DNA of 64,000 bases from Wurfbainia villosa (GCA_025175895.1 CM045989.1:20081928-20145927), one strand, 5' to 3'. Positions 22,023 through 35,831 are shown, counted from the first letter of the stretch. Notes: generated by a model not told the origin, from the letters alone. Made by a program: numbers and translations.

Positions 22023-23566
22023 AAGATAAAGATGCGATATCTTGGCAAAGTGCAATGAATGCTGAGATTGAATCTATGGATTCAAAATAGGTCTGGGAGC
22101 TAGTAGAACCACCCGATGGTGTAAAAACCATTGGTTACAAGTGGATCTACAAAAGAAAGAGAGGAATAGACAGGAAGGTTGAGACCTTCAAAGCAAGGCT
22201 TGTTGCGAAAGGGTATACTCAGAAAGAGGGTATCGATTATGAGGAGACTTTTTCGCCGGTAGCCATGCTTAAGTCTATCCAGATTCTCTTGTGCGTTGCT
22301 GCTCATATGGATTATGAGGTATGACAGATGGATGTCAAGACAGCTTTCCTTAATGGAAGTCTTGAGGAAAACATCTCTATGAAGCAACCAGAAGGATTCA
22401 TTGCAAAGGGAAAAGAGCATCTTTTGTGTAAGCTTAATCGGTCCATTTATGGATTGAAGCAAGCTTCGAGGTCTTGGAACATCCATTTTGATAAGGTAAT
22501 CCAGTCTTATGGATTTATTCAATGTCCGGATGAGTCTTGTGTATACAAGAGATGTGACGCAAACATAGTGGTATTTCCTTGTACTATACATAGATGACAT
22601 TTTGTTAATTGGCAACAATGTCAAGGTGTTATCGGACGTAAGAGTATGGTTGTCCAAACAGTTTGATATGCAGAACTTGGAAGAAGTGGGACACATCCTT
22701 GGAATCAAGGTTATAAGGGATCACAGGAAAAGGATGTTGTGCTTATCTCAAACTTCATACATAGACACCATTATGGATCGTTTTAGCATGCATAACTCCA
22801 AGTAAGGTTTTCTACCTTTCAGGCATGAAGTTTCTTTATCTAAGGAGATGTGTCCTAGAACATATGAGGAGATAGAGGAGATGAAGGTGGTTCCTTATGC
22901 TTCGGCAGTAGGAAGCCTCATGTATGCAATGCTATGTACGAGACCAGATATCTGCTTTGCCATGGGCATGGTCAGAAGATATCAGAGTAATCCAGGACAG
23001 GGACATTGGACTACGGTAAACCATATATTGAAGTACCTTAGAAGGACTAGGGATTATATGCTAGTTTCCAGGCAGACCAATTACTCCCTATGGGTTACAC
23101 GAATTCTGACTTCCAATCAGATAGGGATAACAGTAAGTCTACCTCATGTTTTGTGTTTACTTTGGGAGGTGGAGCCATTGTATGGAGGAGTGTCAAGTAG
23201 AAATGCATGGTAGACTCTACCATGGAAGCTGAGTATGTGGCAGCCTCTAAGGCGGCCAAAGAAGTTGTGTGGCTCAGGAACTTCCTGATGGACTTGGATG
23301 TGATTCTTGGTTTGCCCGGAACTATAACAATTTATTGTGATAATAGTGGTGCAGTTGGAAACTTGAAGGAACCACGAGCCCATAAGGCAAGTAAACACAT
23401 AGAGAGCAAGTACCACCTGATACGAGAAATCGTAAAGAGAGGAGAAGTTGCTATGGCCAAGATTGCATCGGAGGATAACCTGGCAGAACCTTTCACTAAG
23501 GCCCTTCCGGCGAGAGCTTTTGATAGGCATGTCGATGGAATGGAGATAAGATGTATGGCAGTTTGA
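22023..23566 (+). pseudogene. R2 plus arm: copia RT and RNase H, broken
   Basis: RT from KTIGYKWIYKRKRG and the LVAKGYTQKEGIDYEETF motif, a TGA in DYEV*QMDVKTAFLNG (22324-22326), IYGLKQASRSWN, a frame shift at the active site (VVFPCTIHR then DDILLIG, about 22570-22600), then CTRPDICFAMGMVRRYQSN and a well-kept RNase H (STMEAEYVAASKAAKEVVWL, IYCDNSGAV, KHIESKYHLIREIV, NLAEPFTKALPARAFDRH) ending at 23566. The PPT AGTGGGAGAT and an LTR follow at once. RT would make the element's cDNA; this copy cannot. Confidence 0.85.
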
Positions 23567-24958
23567 GGACAACATAGTCTTTTAGTATAAGTGGGAGATT
23601 GTTAGGATGTATACTAAAAAGTCTATCTTTTGTATGAACATCTTTATTTTGAAATAAGAATCACATGATCATTGTTTGCATATTTGTGATTTTGCATATT
23701 GTCTAATACATTACATTGTAGATAACATGGTGTGTAGTGTCACACGGGAGATCATGTTATCGGCTCCTTGTAAAGTATAAGTAAAGGCTCACAACCGAGA
23801 TGGCTTTGGACAAACCATTGGTATGGTTGTAGTGTGATTTGGTATTGGTTTGTCTTGACCATAGAATCACACTAGTGCACTTTGTGTGTATTGAGCAGGA
23901 ACGACTTAGAGGTGATTCAATTCATTGCTAACTACATAATCGAATCGACCTCAGATATTATATTGTACATGCTCTTAATCCCGATATAATAACGGGCACA
24001 TATACTTAGTATTCATTTCTTTGATTTACCAATGGGCGAGATTTATATATTAAATCGATTGGCTCGGTAAGTTGGGAAATGATATTATTTAAATGGTGTG
24101 CCTTTGGTTATAGGAGGAAACCATGTCCTATATATTAGGGTGATGATGTCCTCTTGAGGAGCTCATAAGGTTCATCATGTAAACCCTGCAAGTGGACTTG
24201 GTCCGACATGATGATAAAGTTGAGTGGTACTACTCATGGAGTTAGATGTAGATTAATTAATTGTTAGTAAATTAATTAATCGACGGACATTCGAGATCTT
24301 AAATATGGGGAGAAAATGTACAAATAATATATGAAGCCCATATTATCTTATGGGGGTTGGTGAGGTAGATCAATGATAATCCTTTAGTGGATTGGATTAT
24401 CATTAATGGATCGGACTTTATGTGGGCTTGATCCATTGGGTGGCCAAGATCCAACTCATTCTCATAGTCCCTATTGTAGCCTATTAAAACCTCATGAAGC
24501 CTAGATCCAATGGTAGAAAACAAAACTCTAGATCAAACGGTAGATATTAAATCTCTAGATCTGACGGTTGAGATTAAATATCTAGATCCGACGGTTGAGA
24601 TTAAATCCCTAGAACCAATGGTGGAGATTAAAATAAAGCTTGTCCCTAAATCTATAAAAGGAGACGCTAGGGTTGGCGTGGAGAACAAGAATCAAGGAGC
24701 TAGGGTTTTGGGCGACAAGGAGCAAGGGGGTTGGGCGTCCTCAATTAAGGAAAGAATTTCCTTTCTCTTCTTCTTCTTGTTTTTGGCTGGTGCCCAAGTC
24801 TTCTTCTCCTCTCCTTGGCCAGAGTTCAAGCCCTCCTTCTCTTCTCCTTGGCCAGTGGAAACAAAGCTTAGGGTCATCCCTTGGAGCTCTTGGCCGGCAT
24901 CCATCTCCTTCATCCATTCCTTTGGCCGGTGCATACCAAGGTGGTGCTTGGTGGTTGA

Positions 24959-26459
24959 TGTTGGGTCGGATCTCGATCGGTTGGCCGGCTAGAGGGGGGT
25001 GAATATCCCTCTTTTGTTGGATGTCATAATTCTCTCTTTCTCGTGTGCTCTTCTACAATTGTCGTTAATATACGCAGCGGAATAACAATAGAAATAACAA
25101 CAACACAAGCACAATCAATACACAAGCATATACGTGGTTCGGAACCAAATGGTTCCTACTCCACGGGTAAGCTCCTCGAGCTCTAGTTATGCGCACGACA
25201 CTAACTAAAACACTCCTTCTCGACAACACGTCAGGGGTGGAGAAATCTCTCACAAGCAATTACAATGTAATATAGAAATACAAGCAAATACACAAATACA
25301 ATACAAAAGAAAACTTTCACCGATTGCTTTGATCGCTTTGCTTGTTGCTTGCTTTTATTGGCTCTTGAAGGACTGGAATGCAGCAGCAATTCCCCTCCAA
25401 TAGCTCCACAAAAACCATGGCAAAAACCTCCATCTCGAGCTCCTTTTATAACCTGCATCGACGAGCCGTTTTAGCAGCAATGATGACCAAAAGGCCCAAT
25501 GATTGCCCGGTAGTCGTTGTCTCACAACGGCCAGATCCACGTTGGACAAGTTCCAACGGATCACCTACCAGTTGACTGATGATGCCCATCAGTCGACTGG
25601 TGACCCAGTAGTTGACTGCCCACTCGGCTACGGAGCGTTCTATGCTCACGATACTCCCATCACCGATCGCCATCCCTAGCCGACTCATCGCCGACTTCAC
25701 GATGCCGATCCATGGCGATGGCCAAGCACAAAACCCTAGCCTTACACCAGTCGAACTCTAGTCGACTTGGATCAGTCGAACCGGCACCTATGCCAGTCGA
25801 CTGATGTCGGGCAAAACCTCAAACATAACGATGTTTGAGCCTCCGACACTCAGTCTTAGCCACTTGGCCAAGTCCACCTTATCCCTCATGGAGTTCCCCA
25901 CCGAAGCTCTCTTCCCTCGGCCTACGTCCCTCGGATGCGCCAAGCGCACGGCTTCGCAACGCCATCCTTCGCGTCTCATGCCCTAGAAGTATGCTTCCAT
26001 TTGGGCTCACTCCATTCGCTCCCTGTCCGGAGGACCCTCGAATGCACCTAGCACACAGCTTCGCAATGCCATCTTTCACCGACTCAAGGACCCCGAGCCT
26101 AGTGAACTTACCAAGTCCACAAGACTTCCCAAATGCACCAAGCGCACGGCTTCGCAATGCATTTCTCACCAAGCACCAAGCGCACGGCTTCGCAATGCTT
26201 TGGACTTTCCCATGCCAAGGCTTCCCCCTTGGACTTCCACACCAAGCTCCATGCTTGGATTTTCCATGCCAAGCACCAAGCGCACGGCTTCGTAATGCTT
26301 TGGACTTTCACACCAAGCTCCATGCTTGGATTTTCCATGTCAACCCCATGTTGGACTTTCCCATGACAATCCCATGTCATGAGTTTTGTCTATCATCAAA
26401 ATATCATCAAGGTACTGCTCGAGTCAAACTCGAGTCAACCTGGGCCAATTGCACCAACA
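24959..26459 (-). repeat. S3 left (3') LTR
   Basis: 1501 bp, TGTTGGGTCG to GCACCAACA. Nearly identical to 38821-40343 except for a block at about 25555-25725 that differs strongly. The TATA complement TTTTATAACC is near 25444. The PPT complement ATCTCCCCCTTTTT follows at 26460. Confidence 0.92.
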
Positions 26460-26685
26460 ATCTCCCCCTTTTTGATGATTGACAAAACTACCATCTCAAG
26501 TATACCAATTCTCTCATATTGGCAATTCTCATATCCCAATGAGAATTCCAATGAACCCTAATTGGTAACTTGGTAACTTCTCCCCCTTTTTGACATTACA
26601 TCAAAAAGGTCCTCCCCAAGGGTATGAATGTCTCATATCCCAATGAGATCTTACAATCTCTCCCATGGAGGAACACATGCCTACA
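26460..26685 (-). other. S3 polypurine tracts and 3' non-coding end
   Basis: Minus-strand PPTs at 26460-26473 (next to the LTR) and about 26578-26595 (CTTCTCCCCCTTTTTGAC). Continues after R3 at 35827. Confidence 0.75.
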
Positions 26686-28528
26686 TGTTGGGTTTTTCCG
26701 AGCCACAAAAACCGCTTTTTGCGTTGCGGAAACCTCGGAAGCCCCGGCCACGGATCCGTGCGAAGTATAAAATTATAATTACATGTATGTGCTTACAGAA
26801 ATCCTAGATCTACCTTAGATCTAAGAGGTTAGAACGTTACCCTCGTAGCGACGCCCTTCGCTTATCCCGCTCGTCCAAAAGTTCGCCGGAACTCGAGAGT
26901 GTCAAGTGCACACTCCTCTATGGTATCCACACAAGCAATAGGTGGAGAAAACTCAACCTTGAGTGTGCTAGCACTCCTTGGTTGGTTCGGCCAAAGAGAG
27001 GGATGGGAGAGGGAGAGCTTGAGAGAAAAGGTTCCAAGGAAGAAGATGAAGTAATGTGAGTAACTCACCAAATGAATTCACCACTCATAAACCCTAAGTG
27101 GCCGGCCACTTCATGGAGGGGGGGGGGGGGGGTTACATGCATGCATGTAACTCCCAAGACCCATGGTCTCCCACATGATGTGGCACCAATTGACCAAGTC
27201 AATGATGATGTGGAGCACCATCATTGGCCGGCCATGCCTAGTCATCATCATGACATGGCATTTGGTCAAGTCAAACTTGACCTTTCATCTTCCCTCTCAA
27301 GTCAAGTCAAACTTGACCTCTAATCTCCCATGGTTGATCAAATCTAACCACTTGACTCAAGTCAATTTAATTTAATGAATCTCTATTCATTAATTTAAAT
27401 TGATTTGATGAATCAAATCTCAATTAGACTCATTCAACACTTGAATCAACTTGAGTCTAACTCAATTAGTCTAATTTGGATTACCCTTAATCCAATTTGG
27501 TTCATCCCATGAACCTAATCCTCATGGTTCATCATATGAACCTAATCTCCATCTAATTTCTCTTATGTGTGTGACCCTATAGGTTCTTGTAACGTTGGCA
27601 ATGTCCCTAAACCGATTTAGGAACATAAGCAATGAGCGGTATCTAGCAACACATCATTGCTACCCAAGTTACAAGAATGTTGAGCTCCAACATCACCTTT
27701 GTGACTACTTATTGTGACTCTCACAATATGTGACAATGTCCCTCTATCCTTGACATCTAGATTGACCAATCGAGGCATAGATCGTGTCATCCTCGGTACA
27801 ATCTAAATCTTGAACTCCAAGTAGACTCACTCTAATCAAATGAGCTCAATATCTCATATTGACTCATTTGGGCATGGCCATGTACTTCGTGGTCTCACTC
27901 TATCAAGAATATCGATGTCACCCCCGTCATATAGGAGGGATAGATCCCATCTACATCACTCACATCCCTCCGCATAATTCGTTACATACCCAGTAATCAC
28001 CTTTATAGTCCACCCATTTACGGGTGACGTTTGACGAAGCCAAAGTATGCAACTCGTTATGTAGGGAACTATGGTGACTTCAGGTCTAAGGACTAATAGT
28101 CATACTAATAGCCACATGAGAAAGTATATGACACTCATATAACAATCCATGATACTTTCTCATGGCGGGTCATTCAGTATACATTCTCTAATGCATACCC
28201 ATGTGTCAACTTGATATCTCATATCCATGACTTGTGAGATCAAGTCATCTTGTTGACCTACATGCTAGTCTCTACGCATTAACATTGTCCCTGAATGTTA
28301 ATACTCGACTAGGAATGATTAAGAGTAGTGTTCTCTATATCATCTCATTATCGATTCAACCAATCGATTGATATAGATAAGAACCTACTACTCAAGGACA
28401 TTATTATATTTAGTTATTTGGCACCAATACAAGTAAATATAATAACCATGCCTTTATAAATAGGAATATGATACAATAAAGTCCATACAACAATCATCAC
28501 ATGATTGGCTCTAGGGCTTTCACTAACA
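26686..28528 (-). repeat. R3 left (3') LTR
   Basis: 1843 bp, TGTTGGGTTTTTCCGAGCC to TCACTAACA. Followed by the PPT complement ATCTCCCACTA. Contains a G run at about 27119-27132 that is only 7-8 G in the other LTR (about 34442). Confidence 0.92.
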
Positions 28529-28575
28529 ATCTCCCACTAGCACTAGTGCCAATCACCGTAGTATCTAAATCCCAA

Positions 28576-31500
28576 TTACCTAGTGTGACCATCATGATTT
28601 TTCTGTGCCAAAGCCTTGGTCAAGGGATCTGCGATGTTAGCCTCTGTGGGTACTCTGCAAATCTTCACATCTCCTCGATCGACAATCTCACGAATGAGAT
28701 GGAAGCACCGATATATTCGGCTTCTGTTGTAGAATCAATAACTGTGTCCTGCTTGGAACTCTTCCAGCTCACAGTGCTACCTATTCAAGCAAAACACAAA
28801 CCCTGACTGCGATCTATAATCATCCTGGTCAGTTTGGAAGCTGGCATCGCTGTAACCCTTTACAGCTAGCTCCTCATCGCCTCCAAATATTAAGAAATAT
28901 TCTTTAGTCCTTCTCAAGTACTTAAGAATATTCTTGACTGCTATCCAGTGACGCTCACCTGGATCTGACTGGTATCTACTCGTCATGCTCAAAGCATACG
29001 AGACATCGTGAGTACACACAAAGATGGCGTACATGATAGATCCTATAGCAGATGCGTAAGGGATCTTATCCATGCGGTCTCTCTCCTCTCTAGAAGAGGG
29101 ACTTTGAGTCTTCGAAAGACTCACACCATGTGACATCGGCAGAAGTCCTTTCTTGGAATTCTGCATGGCAAACTGAAGTAATACCGTGTCAATGTATGTA
29201 CTCTGACTTAGGCCAAGCAATCTCTTAGATCTATCTCTATAGATCTTTATCCTTAGAATACAGGCTGCTTCACCTAAGTCCTTCATTGAGAAGCACATCC
29301 CCAGCCAAGTCTTCACAGACTGTAGCGAAGGGATGTCATTCCCAATGAGTAGTATATCATCCACATACAATACAAGGAACACAACTGTGTTCCCATTAAC
29401 CCTCTTGTAGACTCAGGGTTCATCTTCATTCTTGATGAAACCAAACTGTTTGATCGCATCATCGAATCGAAGATTCCAGCTCCGAGAAGCTTGCTTTAGC
29501 CCATAAATGGACCTTTACAGCTTGCATACCTTCCCAGTATGCTATGGATCTACAAAACCCTCAGGTTGTGTCATGTACACATCCTCGAGTAAGTTTCCAT
29601 TCAGAAACGCGGTTTTGACATCCATCTGCTAGATCTCATAATCGTGGTATGCTGCAATAGCAAGCAAGATCCGAATGGACTTAAACATCGCCACTGGAGA
29701 AAAGGTTTCATCATAGTCAATACCATGAATTTGCTTGAAACCTTTAGCCACCAATCGGCCCTTATAGGTATGCGTAAGTCCATCCATGTCAGTCTTTCTC
29801 CTAAAGACCCACTTACACCCAATGGGTTTGACCCCTTCAGGTGGATCAACCAAAGTCCATACTTGGTTAGTGTACATGGATTCCATCTCGGATCTCATGG
29901 CGTCTAGCCATTTCTCAGAATCTGGGCTCATCACAGCTTCCTGATAGGAGGTAGGCTCATTCTAAATGAGCATAACATCATCATGGTCAGACAAGAGAAA
30001 TGAGTATCTCTCAGGCTGACGACGTACCCTATCAGACCTGCGAAGAGGTAGGTCTACTTGAACAGGTGGTTGTTCCACAACTCTTTGTGCAACAACCTCA
30101 TCACCCACAACACTTTGTGGTTCCTGTTCAACCTCCATCAAGGCCTCAGTGCTATGGTCCTTATCTTGAATTTCTTCAAGATCGAAGGTACTCCCACTAG
30201 TTTTTCTAGAAACAAAATCCCTTTCTAGAAAAACCCAGTCTTTGCCTCAAACACTTTGTGCTGACTGGGAATGTAGAAGTAATATCCCTTTGTATCCTTG
30301 GGATATCCAACAAAATAGCACCTATCGGATTTGGGTCCCAGTTTGTCTGAGACTTGACGTCGAACGTTAGCCTCACAACCCCAAATCCTCATAAAAGACA
30401 TCTTGGGATTTTTCCCTGTCCATATCGTATATGGTGTCTTTACCACAGCCTTGGATGGTACACGGTTAAGGGTAAAGGCTACTGTGTCCAGAGCATATCC
30501 CCAAAAGGATATAGGAAGATCTTTGTGACTCATCATAGATCGTACCATATCCAATAGGGTACGATTCCTCCTTTCGGATACACCATTCCACTGTAGTGTT
30601 CCAGGAGGAGTGAGTTGGGATAGAATCCCACACTCAGCTAGATAGTCACAAAACTCATGGCTAAGGTATTCACCACCTCGATCTGATCGAAGTATCTTAA
30701 TACTCTTGCCAAGCTGGTTTTGTACTTCATTCTTGAATTCTTTGAACTTTTCAAAGGATTCAGATTTATGTGTCATAAGATACACATAACCATATCTACT
30801 GAAGTCATCAGTAAATGTAATGAAGTACCTGTAACCACCTCTAGCAGCAACATTGAAAGGACCACATACATCACTATGTATAAGTCCTAACAAATCTGTT
30901 GCTCTTTCTCTATGTCCACTAAAGGGAGTCTTGGTCATCTTACCTAAAAGGCAAGACTCGCATGTCTCATATGATTCAAAATCAAATGAGTCTAGCAGCC
31001 CATCCTTATGGAGCTGAGATAAGCGACTCTCATTTATGTGACCTAAGCGACAATGCCAAAGATAAGTTTGGTTCAACTCATTTGACTTGCACCTCTTGGT
31101 ACTTATGTTATAGATAGGGCTCTCTAAGTCTAGAAAGTAGAGTCCGTTCATTAGAGGTGCACTACAATAGAACATATCATTTAAATAAACTGAACAACAT
31201 TTGTTCTTTATTATAAATGAAAATCCTTTCTTGTCCAAACAAGAAACTGAAATGATGTTCTTGGTTAAGGCAGGCACATAACAACATTCATCTAATTCTA
31301 GTACAAGCCCAGAGGGCAGAGATAGATCATAAGTTCCTACAGCAACAACAGCAACCCTTGCTCCATTGCCTACTCGTAGGTCCACCTCGCCCTTTGTCAA
31401 TGCCCTGCTATTTCTCAGCCCCTGCACATTGGTACAAATGTGAGATGCACATCCGGTATCTAATACCCATGATGAAGAAATAGATAGATTAACTTCTATA

Positions 31501-32342
31501 ACATTTATACCTGAAGTAGAAGTCTCACTTCTCTTCTTCTTAAGATCTTCCAGGTATGCCTTGCAGTTACGCTTCCAGTGTCCTGCTTCCTTGCAGTGGA
31601 AGCAAGCCCCTTCCTTGGCTACCCCTCCTTTGGGTTTAAGTTCTTTGCCTTTGCCCTTGGCTTGGGACTTTCCCTTACCTTTAGGCTTGCCCTTGCCTTT
31701 CTTCTTCTGCACCATCAAAATGGTGTCAGATTTACCCTTCTTAAGGTTAAGCTCTGCAGTTCTCAACATGCTGAGCATCTCATGCAATGGCTTATCAATT
31801 TCATTCATGTTATAATTCATGACAAATTGATTGAAGGCTTGTGGCAAAGATTGCAAGATTAGGTCAGTGGCCAGCTCTTGGCCAAGTGGGAATCCCAGCC
31901 TTTGTAGGTTTTCTACGTACCCAATCATCTTGAGTACATATGTACCTACGGGAGTCCCTTCTTGCATTTTGGACCCAAATAATGCCTTAGAGACTTCATA
32001 TCTCTCATGCCTAGCTTGTCCTTGATATAGTTGACGAAGATGTTCAACCATATCATAAGCATTCATGAACTAGTGTTGCTTCTGAAGCTCAGAGTTCATG
32101 GTCGCGAGCATTAGACATGACACATCTAATGCATCATCTTGATGCTTCTTGTAAGCATCTTTGTCAGCTCGCGAGGCATTGGCAGGAGGTGCCTCCGGAA
32201 TGGGCTGCTCCAGGACGTACAGCTTCCTTTATTGGGTGAGAACAATTCTCAGGTTCCTGTACCAGTCTAGGAAATTTGCTCCATTGAGCTTGTCCTTCTC
32301 AAGGATAGATCGCAGAGAGAGAGTGTTCGTGTTTATCGACAT
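28576..32342 (-). pseudogene. R3 gag-pol, interrupted
   Basis: Starts MSINTNTLSLRSILEKDKL (32342). The gag has TAA in VLTQ*RKLY and TAG in QKQH*FMNAYD. From 32066 to 30225 is one open frame of 613 codons: gag C-half with knuckle CFHCKEAGHWKRNC, protease VLDTGCASHICT (Asp in DTG), pre-integrase LWHCRLGHINESRL, integrase with Asp in HSDVCG, Asp in LRSDRGGEY and Glu in GVSERRNR. RT (from 29934) keeps VFRRKTDMDG and VLYVDDILLIGND but has stops in YEI*QM, KVCKL*RS and DEP*VYKR. RNase H keeps STTEAEYIGAS, then jumps to HLIREIVDRGDVK, a deletion of roughly 60 codons removing the YCDN motif, with a frame shift. Not able to make RT or RNase H. Confidence 0.9.
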
Positions 32343-33995
32343 AGTTATCTACAACATACAATGCAGAGAATTAATATCATATTCCTTTTATCATTTAATT
32401 AGGCCTTTAATCAAATGATGCTCCCACTAAATTATAGGAATTTTGTAGAATCGAGTTATGGATGTGGTCAAACCACTTTTACTAGATTCATACAAACTAG
32501 CTATAATTCTTATGACAAGATCCACATCATACTAAGCCTTGAGTTAGCTTTGGCTAAATCGCCCAAGACTTAGTACGATCGGTGGGTAACACATTACCGA
32601 TTACATCTCTATGCAACTCTTGTTTATAGGATTAAGACCCACATTTACAAAAGACCTTGAGTTAACATTGGCTAAATCGCCCAAGATTTAGTGTAAATGC
32701 GATCTTAACCTATCTTTCCAACGATTGGAATATGCCTATAGTTCTACTCGATCCAATTGAGTTAACTAGTTTTGCTCAATCTAATTGAGCTTACTCTAAC
32801 CCGAGTCGTGATAGGCGGGACCAAGATTGTCCCTCCGCACCCTACCAAGATAATATGTGTTGCTCTGCTTTGGCAGATTCAACAACAACAAATGATCGAG
32901 GTAGTGATGGGTATCAAGGCTCGGTAGGCATTTTCGAGTTGATTCGATTATGATCTAATCTAATCGTAATGTGTATCTTATACGCATTAAGGCCTTTATT
33001 ATCCTATATTAGCATGCATCATATACATACATTAATTATTCTAGCATGCATCATATACATACAAGAAAATTAACCTAGCATGCATCATATACATACAAAC
33101 ATTTTTCTACTAGCATGCATCACATACATACAAGCAAAATCAATTAAATATACATATATATATATCAACATATATATATATATATATATATATATCATTA
33201 AATGTGATATAGTCATGGCCCTACTACGATCTTCTCAAGCCAATGAGAAGATCGGACGGTCAACCTAAGGCTAGCGGCTTCTCCTAGCGCTTCCTTTGAC
33301 CGCCATGTGTCGTCGTCACCCTTCTCGTAATCTCGTCTTCGAGTGGACTTTCCACCGCTCCATTTTGTACATTACAAATATGAAACTCGAGTTACATTCG
33401 AGTCTAAAACTATTTACAACTAGAATATTAAAAGAAGAGGTGCGACGCGCAGGTCGCAAACACTTTACAACACGCACAACCACAAAACGGCACGCAGGCC
33501 GTATTATGAATTACAACACACATAATCCAATCCAATTGGGTTATTGGGCCATGAAAATCACAGAATTATACATAATTCTAAATTATGTATTTTTACAGAA
33601 AATTTCTATAATTTTTCCTAATTTATTTTGAATTTATGAGTCACCCCTCCGAAACGGTCCCGCTAAGCGGTTTCCGGGCGCGATCGCGGGACATGGCCCC
33701 TTTCGGGGATAGGGGCAGTGCCCCTACTCGCAAAATAAACTTCGCGAGTGTCCCTACAATGATCTTACAGTGACTTAAGTCGCTGTCCCAAAAACCTAAA
33801 GCGAGAACTCGCCGATTCGGAGAGTTTTTCTCGACGGTTGAAGCCTACGAGTGTCCCAACACTCGTTGCTTCGACTCTACGAGAAAAATACCCAAAAATT
33901 CTATAAAATAAGAAAATTTACAGAAACATATAAATCTGTAATTTTTATATCTAATATAAAAACTACAAAAACGAAACACATACATGCTTCGCACG
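32343..33995 (-). other. R3 long 5' leader with tandem repeats
   Basis: 1.65 kb untranslated leader between PBS and gag, as in BARE-like elements. Four copies of TAGCATGCATCATATACATA begin at about 33010, 33042, 33076 and 33111. There is an AT run at 33151-33195, a repeated stretch around GGCTAAATCGCCCAAGA (about 32552 and 32673), and a GC-rich, self-complementary stretch at about 33650-33745 that could fold strongly in RNA. Confidence 0.75.
33151..33195. repeat. (AT)n microsatellite
   Basis: TATATA run with a short TCAACA break at 33175-33180, inside the R3 leader. Confidence 0.9.
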
Positions 33996-34010
33996 TGGCT
34001 CTGATACCAC
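33996..34010 (-). other. R3 primer binding site
   Basis: The reverse complement gives TGGTATCAGAGCCA, next to the LTR at 34011. Confidence 0.88.
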
Positions 34011-35826
34011 TGTTGGGTTTTTCGAGCCGCAAAAACCGCTTTTTGCGTTGCGGAAACCTCGGAAGCCCCGGCCACGGATCCGTGCGAAGTATAAAATTAT
34101 AATTACATGTATGTGCTTACAGAAATCCTAGATCTACCTTAGATCTAAGAGGTTAGAACGTTACCCTCGTAGCGACGCCCTTCGCTTATCCCGCTCGTCC
34201 AAAAGTTCGTCGGAACTCGAGAGTGTCAAGTGCACACTCCTCTATGGTATCCACACAAGCAATAGGTGGAGAAAACTCAACCTTGAGTGTGCTAGCACTC
34301 CTTGGTTGGTTCGGCCAAAGAGAGGGATGGGAGAGGGAGAGCTTGAGAGAAAAGGTTCCAAGGAAGAAGATGAAGTAATGTGAGTAACTCACCAAATGAA
34401 TTCACCACTCATAACCCCTAAGTGGCCGGCCACTTCATGGAGGGGGGGTTACCTGCATGCATGTAACTCCCATGACCCTTGGTCTCCCTCATGATGTGGC
34501 ACCAATTGACCAAGTCAATGATGATGTGGAGCACCATCATTGGCCATGCCTAGTCATCATCATGACATGGCATTTGGTCAAGTCAAACTTGACCTTTCAT
34601 CTTCCCTCTCAAGTCAAGTCAAACTTGACCTCTAATCTCCCATGGTTGATCAAATCTAACCACTTGACTCAAGTCAATTTAATTTAATGAATCTCTATTC
34701 ATTAATTTAAATTGATTTGATGAATCAAATCTCAATTAGACTCATTCAACACTTGAATCAACTTGAGTCTAACTCAATTAGTCTAATTTGGATTACTCTT
34801 AATCCAATTTGGTTCATCCCATGAACCTAATCCTCATGGTTCATCATATGAACCTAATCTCCATCTAATTGCTCTTATGTGTGTGACCCTATAGGTTCTT
34901 GTAACGTTGGCAATGTCCCTAAACCGATTTAGGAACATAAGCAATGAGCGGTATCTAGCAACACATCATTGCTACCCAAGTTACAAGAATGTTGAGCTCC
35001 AACATCACCTTTGTGACTACTAATTGTGACTCTCACAATATGTGACAATGTCCCTCTATCCTTGACATCTAGATTGACCAATCGAGGCATAGACCGTGTC
35101 ATCCTCGGTACAATCTAAATCTTGAACTCAAGTAGACTCACTCTAATCAAATGAGCTCAATATCTCATATTGACTCATTTGGGCATAACCATGTACCGTG
35201 GTCTCACTCTATCAAGAATATCGATGTCACCCCATCATATAGGAGGATAGATCCCATCTACATCACTCACATCCCTCGCATAATTGTTACATACCCGATG
35301 TCGCCTTTATAGTCCACCCATTTACGGGTGGCGTTTGTGAACCAAAGTATGCAACTCGTTATGTAGGGAACCATGGTGACTTCAGGTCTAAGGACTAATA
35401 GTCATACTAATAGCCACATGAGAAAGTATATGACACTCATATAACGATCCATGATACTTTCTCATGGCGGGTCATTCAGTATACATTCTCTAATGCATAC
35501 CCATGTGTCAACTTGATATCTCATATCCATGACTTGTGAGATCAAGTCATCTTGTTGACCTACATGCTAGTCTCTACGCATTAACATTGTCCCTGAATGT
35601 TAATACTCGACTAGGAATGATTAAGAGTAGTGTTCTCTATATCATCTCATTATCAATTCAACCAATCGATTGATATAGATAAGAACCTACTACTCAAGGA
35701 CATTATTATATTTAGTTATTTGGCACCAATACAAGTAAATATAATAACCATGCCTTTATAAATAGGAATATGATACAATAAAGTCCATACAACAATCATC
35801 ACATGATTCTAGGGCTTTCACTAACA
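34011..35826 (-). repeat. R3 right (5') LTR
   Basis: 1816 bp; pair of 26686-28528. Differences by eye are single bases and small deletions clustered at about 35130-35345, plus the G-run length. Confidence 0.92.
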
Positions 35827-35831
35827 CTACA

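Larger units (their letters stand above)
26686..35826 (-). mobile_element. R3: complete Angela/BARE-like Ty1/copia element, defective pol
   Basis: 9.1 kb element with perfect CTACA duplications (26681-26685 and 35827-35831). LTRs 26686-28528 and 34011-35826, PBS 33996-34010, leader 32343-33995, gag-pol 32342 down to 28576. Lineage call: long LTRs and leader, and integrase text such as HSDVCGPFNVAARGGYRYFITFTDDFSRYGY and GVSERRNRTLLDMVRSMMS, typical of the Angela/BARE group. The LTRs differ by scattered substitutions and small indels, so the insertion is fairly recent, but pol has several stops and an RNase H deletion. Confidence 0.93.

Noticed and set aside
24510..24992. 160-aa plus-strand ORF and its relatives at 50603-51058 and 55776-56156
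   Set aside because: They lie in the R2/R4 LTR around and after TATAAAAGG. Similarity among them reflects the LTR itself; repeated EIKSLDPTV text is a DNA tandem repeat in the LTR.
26862..27071. 69-aa minus-strand ORF found identically at 34186-34395
   Set aside because: Identity comes from the pair of R3 LTRs, not from conservation of a protein. It is short and without a domain.
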